A stretch of 64,000 nt of DNA from Dokdonia sp. Dokd-P16. GTDB taxonomy: Bacteria > Bacteroidota > Bacteroidia > Flavobacteriales > Flavobacteriaceae. Under the pieces are notes generated by a model, which was not told the origin of the DNA, searched no databases, and worked only from the letters and a program-made list of their open reading frames with translations. The number at the start of each line of letters is the position of its first letter. Within the stretch, counting starts at the first letter, position 1. The position numbers were made by a program, and so were the translations under genes. This document shows, piece by piece, positions 17,012 to 24,707 of the stretch. The DNA lies in contig NZ_CP029151.1 of the NCBI RefSeq assembly GCF_003095655.1, forward strand, positions 2,417,001 through 2,481,000. The letters run 5' to 3'.

Positions 17012-17046
17012 AAAGCCATAGCCCATACAATACGAGCTATGGCTTT
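17012..17046 (-). terminator. Hairpin between SDR and hydrolase genes (attenuator or terminator)
   Basis: AAAGCCATAGC (17012-17022) pairs with GCTATGGCTTT (17036-17046). On the minus strand the stem ends in CTTTTC. The stem core AAGCCRTAG is shared with the terminator at 15937-16009, so the hydrolase gene is bracketed by two similar hairpins. Confidence 0.6.
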
Positions 17047-17066
17047 GTGTGAATATGTATGGTTAA

Positions 17067-17813
17067 TTAATTTCTTCCAGCCATTACACCGCCATCTGTA
17101 TCCCATATTGCACCTGTTACCCAGGCAGCTTTATCAGAAAGTAAGAACGTTATACTATTTGCGATGTCTTGTGCTTCACCAAAACGGCCTATCGGGTGAA
17201 AAGCATTAAAGCCTACAAGGGCTTTTTGAGCTTCTTCTTCACCTCCAAAAACGCTATCGTACACAGGAGTATTTACAAGAGCAGGCGATACTGCATTTAC
17301 ACGTATGTTATCTTCGGCAAGTTCCATTGCTAGGTGTTGCGTGAGGGAGTGTAATCCTGCTTTTTGCATAGAATATGCAGAAGATGGAGTTGCCTTTACT
17401 GCTTGCTTAGCCCACATAGATCCTACATTTACGATAGAACCACCTTGAGTAGCTTTCATTTTCTTTGCAGCACTCTGTGTGATAAAAAAGAAACCTCTAT
17501 TAAGATCTTGGTATGAGTTGTAATCTTCCATCGTGTGATCTAAGAATGGCTTAGGACCAAAGATTCCAGAAGCATTTACAAGATAATCTAAGTTTTCTAG
17601 CTCGCTTATTTTAGCAACTAAACCATCTACCTCTTGTGTGTTTGAGATATTCACGGTGTGCTTGATAAGGTTAGGAGCATCACTTATTTTATCAGTGTTT
17701 CTACCTACTACGTGTACTGTTGCACCACCTTCTAATAAAGTGTTTGTAGTAGCATTACCGATACCGCTTGTTCCACCTATTACTAAGGCTACTTTGTTTT
17801 CAAATTCTTTCAT
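17067..17813 (-). CDS. Short-chain dehydrogenase/reductase (SDR)
   Basis: The 248-residue classical SDR has the NAD(P) motif GGTSGIG (residues 13-19), the NNAG equivalent VNASG, a serine in NVGSM, the catalytic YSMQK and the C-terminal PxxxxTP-like [11 protein letters not shown]. It reduces or oxidises a small carbonyl or alcohol in the cytoplasm. The R in VVGRN after beta-2 suggests NADP. It is preceded by an inverted repeat matching the one in front of the TetR gene, so it is most likely the regulated target. Physiological substrate unknown. Confidence 0.85.
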   Translation of the reverse strand: MKEFENKVALVIGGTSGIGNATTNTLLEGGATVHVVGRNTDKISDAPNLIKHTVNISNTQEVDGLVAKISELENLDYLVNASGIFGPKPFLDHTMEDYNSYQDLNRGFFFITQSAAKKMKATQGGSIVNVGSMWAKQAVKATPSSAYSMQKAGLHSLTQHLAMELAEDNIRVNAVSPALVNTPVYDSVFGGEEEAQKALVGFNAFHPIGRFGEAQDIANSITFLLSDKAAWVTGAIWDTDGGVMAGRN

Positions 17814-17839
17814 AGTTCAATTATTTAATTATTAATTAC

Positions 17840-17857
17840 AGACAGACAAGTCTGTCT
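17840..17857. promoter_or_regulatory. Probable TetR operator upstream of the SDR gene
   Basis: AGACAG-N6-CTGTCT with an inner GACAGAC-AA-GTCTGTC dyad (17841-17856). It lies between tetR and SDR, 26 nt upstream of the SDR start codon. The half-site sequence equals that of the 18470-18483 site. Confidence 0.75.
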
Positions 17858-17875
17858 TTTGTTTGATAAATTTTT

Positions 17876-18439
17876 TTAAGTGATGAGTCGCTCACAAATA
17901 TTTTTTGACTCTAATATAGGCCAGTCTTGTTGGTGTAGGTGGCTTTCACCTACAGCGCTTTCATAAAGTAAATAGATTTGTCTAGCGAGAGAGGCTGTTT
18001 GTGCTCTATCTATTCCTTCGACATTAACCGCTACAAGCTTTGTAATAAAAGCAATGAAGGAGTTTTTCTGCAACTGGATTTCATCTCTTATTAACTTATT
18101 GTCTTTTGGTATTTCTGCTACTGTTTTGATACACCAGCATCCATTAAAATCCTTCTGTTGATAGAATAATGTCAAGAAGTCAAAAATAGCAAGTAGTTGA
18201 TCTTTCCCTTGTGTTTTTGAAGTAGTGAACGCTTCAAAATCTTCAAGAAAGCTTATGTTTTTATGTTTAAGATATGCTAAGCAAATCTCTTCCTTAGACT
18301 TAAAATGATTGTAGAGAGTGGCCTTTGCAATCCCAGCTTCAGAAATAATCTGATTGATGCCAGTAGTATTATAACCGTTCTTATAAAATAAATAAGAGGC
18401 GGTTTCAATAATTCTACTTTTTACTTCGGCGTGTTTCAT
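17876..18439 (-). CDS. TetR/AcrR family transcriptional regulator
   Basis: The 187-residue protein has the TetR N-terminal helix-turn-helix (SRIIETASYLFYKNGYNTTGINQIISEAGIAKATLYNHFKSKEEICLAYL, residues ~7-56) and a helical ligand-binding C-terminal domain. The ATG at 18439 (MKHAEVKSRI) is the natural start; the open frame upstream runs through the promoter. It sits directly upstream of the SDR gene on the same strand. Matching inverted repeats before both genes suggest that it represses itself and the SDR. The ligand is likely a substrate of the SDR or hydrolase. Confidence 0.88.
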   Translation of the reverse strand: MKHAEVKSRIIETASYLFYKNGYNTTGINQIISEAGIAKATLYNHFKSKEEICLAYLKHKNISFLEDFEAFTTSKTQGKDQLLAIFDFLTLFYQQKDFNGCWCIKTVAEIPKDNKLIRDEIQLQKNSFIAFITKLVAVNVEGIDRAQTASLARQIYLLYESAVGESHLHQQDWPILESKNICERLIT

Positions 18440-18469
18440 ACGGCAAATATATAGTAAAATATTCAAAAC

Positions 18470-18483
18470 AGACAGGTCTGTCT
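18470..18483. promoter_or_regulatory. Probable TetR operator upstream of tetR
   Basis: AGACAG-GT-CTGTCT, a perfect inverted repeat with a 2-nt spacer, 30 nt upstream of the tetR start codon. It resembles operators I recall for other TetR proteins controlling reductases (NemR-type AGACNGGTCT sites). Confidence 0.75.
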
Positions 18484-18501
18484 ATTTTTTGTTTTAAATC
18501 A

Positions 18502-18517
18502 CGCTTTCGCGAAAGCG
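18502..18517. repeat. Palindrome copy 6
   Basis: ACGCTTTCGCGAAAGCGTAA, 18 nt beyond the tetR operator, between the divergent tetR and kinase genes. Confidence 0.95.
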
Positions 18518-18706
18518 TAATAAGTCCTAGTGCTCAAATTCAAGGCTATAATTATGAGATGACATTCTAATAATCTTTCAAAGGTTACATCATAAGTTTA
18601 TATTTGTTAAGCACATGATTGTTTTTGGAAATTATAGCAATCTTATTTATTCAAAACCATTATTTCTTTGCACTACTACACGAAATCAATATCCAGATTT
18701 TTATTT

Positions 18707-20557
18707 ATGATAATAACTATTCAAACGCTGAAAAGATGGAGTTTTAGTATTTGCTTACTGCTACTGTTTTCTGCTTGTACAAAGGAAGATTCGATTCGTC
18801 CAAGTATTGAAAATAAGCTTACTATTATGGATAGTCTCGTGCAAATACAACCCGAGAAAGCGATTGTGGAGCTGGATAGTTTACTTCAGAATACTGACAA
18901 TTTGAGTTTGCGAGAGCGAGCTATGTTATTATTTCAAAAAGGCGAATCTCACTATGTGAATTATAGTTATGAAGAGGCATTTAATACTCAGCTAGAAAGT
19001 TACGAGCTTTTTACAGGGTTAAATGACAGTTATAATGAAGGTCGTGCTTTAATCACGCTAAGTGGAGCTGCATTACATATGGGTGATATAGAGGAGTCTC
19101 AAGCATATGCTCTAAAGGCGTTGCATTTATCTCAACTTATCGATAACACTCGCATAGAAGGAAAGGCGTACAATCAATTATTTAAATTGCATTACCAGTT
19201 AAAAGATTATGAGAAGGCGTTGTCTTACATAGAAGCAACAGATAGTTTGTACTCCAAGCAAGCAGACACGCTTTCTATAATAGCTATTAAGAATAATAAA
19301 GCTAGTATATATCTAGAGTTAAAAGAATATAACAAGGCGCTAAATAGCTACTCCGAAGCTATGAATCTGAGCCAGTCTAAAGGTGATCCCAAGATATTAG
19401 TAAGTGTGCTCAATAATATAGGATACACGTACATAGAGGCGGGAAAATATGAGAATGCAGAACGATTTTTAAGAGGAGCTATCAGGTTGAATAAGAATAT
19501 TAATGTCATAAATGCCGCACCATATAAGGGGCTGGGTAATTTGTTTTTATTGACTTCAGAAATTGATTCTGCTCGCGTTAATTATGATAAGGCGCTTCGC
19601 ATTTATCAATCTAATAAGGATGCGAAGGAAGAGATTAATGTGCGAGACAGGCTAGTCGCTGTTTCGTTGTTTTATGGAGATTATGCGCAAGCTTTAAATA
19701 ATCAAATAATAAGGGATAGTCTCCAGCTAGACGTAAGTAGGTTAGAGCAGGACAATCTTTTAGAGTTTGCAAATGTAAATTATGAAGTAAAGAAAAAGGA
19801 AACAGAAATTGAACACCAGCAAGAGATTAATGCTAGAAACAAATGGCTATTAATAAGTATCGTTTTGTTATTTCTTGCACTCTTAGTTGCTATAGGTTTT
19901 TATGTGTATAGTGCAAAATTGAGAGCAGCAAATAAAGCCACGACACTAGAGCAAAGCTTATTGCGAGCACAGATGAATCCGCATTTTATCTTTAATACAC
20001 TAGCGGCAATTCAAAATATCACACTGGAGGGGAATGCTATAAAATCGTCAAATTACATTGCAAAATTCTCCAAGCTCATCAGGCAAAATTTTGATTACGT
20101 AAGAAAGGAGTCCATCACGTTAGATAAGGAGATAGCGATGATTTCAAATTATATAGAAACCCAGCAACTTCGTTTTAATAATGAGTTTACCTATGTAATC
20201 TATAATGATCCAGTTATCAACCCCAAAGAGGTTAAAGTACCACCTATGATGTTACAGCCTTTTGTTGAAAATGCGATAGAGTACGGCCTTAAAGAAAGAA
20301 AAGAAGGAGGAGCGCTAGAGATTAAGATAGAAAAAGAGGCAAAGCAACTACACTTTGTTATTATAGACAATGGAGTAGGAAGGTCTGCAAAAGCAAAGCA
20401 AGAGAAAGTGACCGAAGAATTACACGCAACCGCTATTTTTAAGGAACGTTTGAAAATGAGAAAAATGGGGGAGGAGAAATCATTTATAATTGAAGACCTC
20501 TTTGATGAACAGCACAACCCTGCAGGTACAAAGGTGTCATTTAAATTAAAGCAGTAA
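18707..20557 (+). CDS. LytS-type sensor histidine kinase with TPR sensor region
   Basis: The protein starts with a lipoprotein-like signal (IITIQTLKRW...LLLLFSAC). It then has a TPR region (about residues 35-340, with repeats such as YNKALNSYSEAMNLSQS and YENAERFLRGAIRLN), a coiled segment, one membrane helix (NKWLLISIVLLFLALLVAIGFYVYS) and a His_kinase domain with NPHFIFN (phospho-accepting H426). An ATPase with PPMMLQPFVENAIEYG and DNGVG follows. The ATG at 18707 is preferred because TTTCTTTG just upstream resembles a -7 box. It overlaps the LytTR regulator by one base, so they form a two-component pair. The TPR part is probably periplasmic and senses proteins or peptides. Confidence 0.88.
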   Translation: MIITIQTLKRWSFSICLLLLFSACTKEDSIRPSIENKLTIMDSLVQIQPEKAIVELDSLLQNTDNLSLRERAMLLFQKGESHYVNYSYEEAFNTQLESYELFTGLNDSYNEGRALITLSGAALHMGDIEESQAYALKALHLSQLIDNTRIEGKAYNQLFKLHYQLKDYEKALSYIEATDSLYSKQADTLSIIAIKNNKASIYLELKEYNKALNSYSEAMNLSQSKGDPKILVSVLNNIGYTYIEAGKYENAERFLRGAIRLNKNINVINAAPYKGLGNLFLLTSEIDSARVNYDKALRIYQSNKDAKEEINVRDRLVAVSLFYGDYAQALNNQIIRDSLQLDVSRLEQDNLLEFANVNYEVKKKETEIEHQQEINARNKWLLISIVLLFLALLVAIGFYVYSAKLRAANKATTLEQSLLRAQMNPHFIFNTLAAIQNITLEGNAIKSSNYIAKFSKLIRQNFDYVRKESITLDKEIAMISNYIETQQLRFNNEFTYVIYNDPVINPKEVKVPPMMLQPFVENAIEYGLKERKEGGALEIKIEKEAKQLHFVIIDNGVGRSAKAKQEKVTEELHATAIFKERLKMRKMGEEKSFIIEDLFDEQHNPAGTKVSFKLKQ

Positions 20558-21294
20558 TGATCAATGCAGTTATAGTAGAAGACGAGTTTAATGCCTTAAA
20601 TACATTAGATAAGCTCATTCGGTACACGCAAAAGGATATTGAAGTTATTGCCAAAATTGATAATGTCCCAGAAGCAATATCTTTTTTAAAGGCAGAAAGT
20701 CCTGATCTTGTTTTTCTAGATATAGAATTAATAGGAGGAAATGCTTTTCAAATACTAGAAGCTCTTGATAGTATCGATTTTAAAATAATCTTTACAACAG
20801 CTTATGATGAGTTTGCGATAAAAGCTATAAAATTTGATACTATAGATTACTTGCTTAAACCTATTGACTCAGAGGAGCTATCAGACTGTATAGATAGATT
20901 TAGAGTTGCTTATAAAAAAGAGCAAGTTTATAAAAATGCCGTAGATAAAGTATCTGAGATTAATCAAAAAGAAATTGAAAAAACTCTTTTGATTAAAACA
21001 GCAGAAGCACAATATTTCCTTCAAACTAAGGATATCGTGCGATGCCAGTCTGATGGAGCATATACGGTCTTCCATACTGTAGATAGAACAATAATGAGCG
21101 CTCGTAATCTTAAATACTATGAGAATATACTAAGTGAACACACCTTTGTACGTGTGCATCAATCACATTTAGTAAACATAAAATACATTAAGACAATTAA
21201 TGTTAACAATACAGTACGTCTTACAAACGATGAGGAAATACCAGTGGCTACACGCAAAAAGTCGTATTTAAAACAAGTGCTAGATACGCTTTAA
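20557..21294 (+). CDS. LytTR family response regulator
   Basis: The 245-residue protein has a receiver domain (acidic pocket VEDE, phospho-accepting D55 in LVFLDIEL, K in YLLKPID) and a C-terminal LytTR DNA-binding domain (FLQTKDIVRCQSDGAYTVFHT...FVRVHQSHLVNIKYI). Its ATG overlaps the kinase stop codon by one base. LytTR regulators typically bind repeated sites upstream of few target genes. The five-gene operon that starts 103 nt downstream is an obvious candidate target, but no clear repeated binding site was found there. Confidence 0.9.
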   Translation: MINAVIVEDEFNALNTLDKLIRYTQKDIEVIAKIDNVPEAISFLKAESPDLVFLDIELIGGNAFQILEALDSIDFKIIFTTAYDEFAIKAIKFDTIDYLLKPIDSEELSDCIDRFRVAYKKEQVYKNAVDKVSEINQKEIEKTLLIKTAEAQYFLQTKDIVRCQSDGAYTVFHTVDRTIMSARNLKYYENILSEHTFVRVHQSHLVNIKYIKTINVNNTVRLTNDEEIPVATRKKSYLKQVLDTL

Positions 21295-21397
21295 ACGCAC
21301 TTATAAAACCAAAAATAGCGAATGTAAAACGGTTGCGAGAATACCCTTATCCCTGTCTTAGTTTTGAAGTAGATAACAACTTTAAAAACAAAATATC

Positions 21398-21808
21398 ATG
21401 GGATTAAAAGAAAAAAGATTTACTAAAACATTTCAAGAAGAGCAGTTTCCGCAACTACAAAAGGCAATCATTGAAGCAGCAGGTTTTGATGTTACTTTTA
21501 ACATAGCGTGGGACACATTATTTGAAGATCGCTTCTTACATCTTTACAGCGATTCTTACCCAAAAATTTACTTTCTACCAATTATTGAAGCATTCAAAGC
21601 TATCACAGCAGATGAGATGGGTAAGGAAGCCCTAGCCGAGAGCTTAAAAGAAATACATATTACTAATACTAAAGACCACCACAATCCAGCAAACGGATTT
21701 TCATTTTCTAATGGCGTGTTAACCTTGGATCATAGTCCAATAATGAACGCAGATGATGTAGAGAGTAGAGTTAAAGTGCTCACTACGGTATTAGAAAACA
21801 ATTTGTAA
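21398..21808 (+). CDS. Uncharacterised protein, short paralogue of the 23525 gene product
   Basis: The 136-residue cytoplasmic protein (no signal or membrane segment) aligns from end to end with the first ~135 residues of the 23525-24703 protein. Shared blocks are MGLKEKR, FPQL, EDRFxHLY, PKIYFLPxIEAFK and NADxVExR near the end. The family is unknown to me. It is the first gene of the five-gene set and lies 103 nt after the LytTR regulator. Keeping both a free and a fused version suggests they form hetero-oligomers or bind the same partner. Confidence 0.7.
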   Translation: MGLKEKRFTKTFQEEQFPQLQKAIIEAAGFDVTFNIAWDTLFEDRFLHLYSDSYPKIYFLPIIEAFKAITADEMGKEALAESLKEIHITNTKDHHNPANGFSFSNGVLTLDHSPIMNADDVESRVKVLTTVLENNL

Positions 21809-21849
21809 TCATAGGTGTCATTTAAGTAGAACTAGTAAGAGGTATTGAT

Positions 21850-22821
21850 ATGTATAGATTTATTGTTTCATTAATTTTTATAGCAGTATTACTGCTCTTA
21901 GGAAGTTGCGGAGTTTCTAATGCTAACGCAAAAAAAGGATTTGACACGTATTTAAATACACGTCATCCTAATAAATATGATATCCTAACTTTTAAAAGGA
22001 ACTTTAATACGGCTACGATGAACCCTAATCTATACTGGGTAGAATTGAGCCTTAAAGAAAATCCAGAGATTGTGATCAATTTCAGATGGGATGCAGAAAA
22101 CAATGATGTCTATGTTCCAGATTTTTATGAAGAAGACAGAGGTATCGAGGCATTAACACACTATCAACAGCAAGAAATTGTGTTAAGAGAGGAAATACAC
22201 CAAGTCTTAGAAGATGAGGTAGTAGCCATGGAGGTAAATGTTTTTAATCACACTATTAGCATCACACTAGATAAGGATCCTACATTTGATGATTTTCAGT
22301 TTTTCTCACGTAAAATTTGTAGTGTCGTGGATAAGTATCCAGATACCTGGACGAGTGAAGCGCGTGTTGATTTCAGATTGAAAGGCGAGCGAAAAGGTTT
22401 TTATGAACTTATTGTAAAACCTAATAATTATGATGATAGTAGAGAATCGTATAGATATCATCCTAACGCAATTATCATCAATAATTACGGATCAACAAAA
22501 GCCGACGCTATTGATCATGTAGTACAAGGGAAATTTTCAAAACCTAATGCTCCAGTTTATTTAAATCGAATATGGGTACATCAAGCAGATTTAAGTTCGA
22601 TGTACTTAGCTATCGAGAAGCATAAACCTCGTCAAGATCCTTACAACAAGAAAATGCTGACTGAAGGTGCGGGTATGTACTTAGTAAAAATGGATTATAA
22701 TAATCTTGATATGAAAATCATGTCTTACTACGATTATAAAACCATCTCCCGTGATAACATATTTCTTGATCTCATGGAGCAACTTCCAGAAGACTATAAA
22801 TACCTCATAGAGGACTCTTAA
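21850..22821 (+). CDS. Lipoprotein of unknown function
   Basis: The 323-residue protein has an N-terminal hydrophobic helix ending in a lipobox (LLLLGSC, about residues 14-20). The mature part is rich in charged residues and looks alpha+beta (FTTATMNPNLYWVELSLKEN is not a motif I know). It is the only predicted envelope component of the operon, which suggests that the cytoplasmic peptidase system is linked to the membrane. The gap to the previous gene is 41 nt and to the next 13 nt. Confidence 0.65.
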   Translation: MYRFIVSLIFIAVLLLLGSCGVSNANAKKGFDTYLNTRHPNKYDILTFKRNFNTATMNPNLYWVELSLKENPEIVINFRWDAENNDVYVPDFYEEDRGIEALTHYQQQEIVLREEIHQVLEDEVVAMEVNVFNHTISITLDKDPTFDDFQFFSRKICSVVDKYPDTWTSEARVDFRLKGERKGFYELIVKPNNYDDSRESYRYHPNAIIINNYGSTKADAIDHVVQGKFSKPNAPVYLNRIWVHQADLSSMYLAIEKHKPRQDPYNKKMLTEGAGMYLVKMDYNNLDMKIMSYYDYKTISRDNIFLDLMEQLPEDYKYLIEDS

Positions 22822-22834
22822 AACACCTTACATC

Positions 22835-23491
22835 ATGAATACATCACCATACTATAAAGCGTTTGTAGCACAAACGTTAGAGGGAGTCTTACAATCTATT
22901 TTTAAAAAAGAAGAAGACGTTTTAATAGCGATTTCATTAACAAACGGGTTTTATCTAGAAGGTTTACTCATTGATTTAAAAACAGAAGGAAACCACACTA
23001 CGGCTATCTGTATACGCACTCAGAACGAAGAAATATCCTATGTGCATTTGCATAGTGTTGCTATGGTAACTGTAAAACAACCTAAAAAGATGGTTGTAGA
23101 GTTATCAAAAGGAGTCATAAGTAGACCGCTATCATCCACTACAAATGCGTTGACAGTATTACAACTCAAAATCTGGTTAAAAAATGAAAAATCACAGTTA
23201 GGTAGCCAGATTCAGCATGTTAATGTAGAAGCACTAGATCTCAAAGAGGAGAATAATAGACTCAATGTTCAAGATCTATTTGTAGCATTTAAAAATAGCA
23301 TAGACTCCATCACACAAGATAGTTTAGGGCAGGAAGCTTGGCTAGGTGTTGACAGCATCGTCATACAACAAGCAGAAAATTTACAGCTTACTATTGAGGC
23401 AAGCACACTAACCATATCAATCGCAATACATAAAGCCTTGCCTCAAAATCTTTCTTCACTACTAGAAGAAAAATTACTTCAATTATTATAA
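22835..23491 (+). CDS. Uncharacterised protein with Sm/Hfq-like N-terminal segment
   Basis: The 218-residue protein has no signal or membrane helix. Residues ~26-82 (VLIAISLTNGFYLEGLLIDL ... EEISYVHLHSVAMVTV) follow the strand pattern of Sm-like proteins: a glycine after a short NG turn in strand 2, and a YxHxxSV block resembling the Sm2 motif of Hfq (YKHAIS). The similarity is weak and judged by eye. The C-terminal ~100 residues are unrecognised. It lies 13 nt after the lipoprotein gene and 33 nt before the DUF6882-like gene. Confidence 0.6.
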   Translation: MNTSPYYKAFVAQTLEGVLQSIFKKEEDVLIAISLTNGFYLEGLLIDLKTEGNHTTAICIRTQNEEISYVHLHSVAMVTVKQPKKMVVELSKGVISRPLSSTTNALTVLQLKIWLKNEKSQLGSQIQHVNVEALDLKEENNRLNVQDLFVAFKNSIDSITQDSLGQEAWLGVDSIVIQQAENLQLTIEASTLTISIAIHKALPQNLSSLLEEKLLQLL

Positions 23492-23524
23492 AAACAATTT
23501 AATCTATTATAACAACAACATATT

Positions 23525-24703
23525 ATGGGACTTAAAGAAAAAAGAATCATTCAAGCATTTCAAAAAGAAGTATTTCCACAATTAGAAACAGAAATCAATA
23601 GAGCGGCTGGTTACACAGTTCCTTTACAAATAGAATGGAATACATTAATGGAAGATCGTTTCTCTCATTTATATAACGATACATTTCCTAAAATTTACTT
23701 TTTACCATTAATAGAAGCTTTTAAGGTGATTTGTGAGGATGCTATGGGAGTAGAGCTTTTAAAGGGAGGTCTCAAAAGTGTAGTGATTGTAAATGAAAAT
23801 GACGAGCATAATCTAGAACGCGCTATCACCTTTGAAGAAGGCATTTTAAAAATAAATCACGGCCCAGTGGTTAACGCAGATAAAGTAGAAGAAAGAACTG
23901 AGCGTATTACATCACTACTAGAAGAAAAACTTGAAGAGTTTGCAGAGGGAACTACAGATACAGCCACCACAAGTACATCAAACACAGCTGACGCCGCTGC
24001 AACAAATGGTCAAGAAAATACTAGTGAGTCTACAGTGACTATACAAGAATTATATAACCAGTCTATTGCATTATCACTAGAAAAGCAAGAAATCTTTGAT
24101 GAGCTTGTAAAGGATCTAGGGTGGAGTTTTGACATGCTAGAAGGGAAGGTAACCTTTGGTAATGACAAGGTATTTGACATTCAAGTATTGGGAACTTACT
24201 CAGAAAATGAGAAAAGCTGGTTATGGGCTTGGGCAAATAATCAAAGCGGTATCCCAGAAAAGTTTTTACAAACATCGCAAGCCGTACAAGCATTAGGAAA
24301 AGCGTGTAATATTGATGATTTTATAGCGCCAAAATTTGAGATAGATTCAGATCCCGGTATTTATTTTGCGACCATAGCCTCAGTAATGTCAAATGAGAGC
24401 TGTTACCTCGCGCTTCCTTTTAAAGGTATCACAGTATATGTGACTATTACCTCAGAAGAGGTAGAGAGTAAGGTGAGAATAGCACCAGCATTACTTTGTT
24501 CTCACTTTACATTTATTGCGGCAAATTATTCCTTCCCTCATAAATACAGTCTGTATTTCTACCTTAAAAAGAAAGGTTATGAGGTAGAGCTGCCAGGTAA
24601 TAACATCATCGCTCAAAAAGGCGAAGATCAAATTCTAGGAATCTTTGACCTCAAAGGAAGACTTATGAAACTATCTAATTCAAAAATAACCGTTCAAGCT
24701 TAA
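23525..24703 (+). CDS. Two-domain protein: paralogous N-domain plus DUF6882-like C-domain
   Basis: The 392-residue protein consists of an N-terminal domain shared with the 21398 gene product (residues ~1-140), a Thr/Ala/Asn-rich low-complexity linker (~141-175) and a C-terminal domain (~178-390). The C-domain has the pattern WSFDMLEGKVTFGNDKVFDIQVLGTYSENEKSWLWAWANNQ, which matches my memory of DUF6882. DUF6882 has no established function. The linker suggests the two domains move independently. It is followed after 4 nt by the M48-TerB gene, so translation is probably coupled. Confidence 0.65.
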   Translation: MGLKEKRIIQAFQKEVFPQLETEINRAAGYTVPLQIEWNTLMEDRFSHLYNDTFPKIYFLPLIEAFKVICEDAMGVELLKGGLKSVVIVNENDEHNLERAITFEEGILKINHGPVVNADKVEERTERITSLLEEKLEEFAEGTTDTATTSTSNTADAAATNGQENTSESTVTIQELYNQSIALSLEKQEIFDELVKDLGWSFDMLEGKVTFGNDKVFDIQVLGTYSENEKSWLWAWANNQSGIPEKFLQTSQAVQALGKACNIDDFIAPKFEIDSDPGIYFATIASVMSNESCYLALPFKGITVYVTITSEEVESKVRIAPALLCSHFTFIAANYSFPHKYSLYFYLKKKGYEVELPGNNIIAQKGEDQILGIFDLKGRLMKLSNSKITVQA

Positions 24704-24707
24704 CAAT

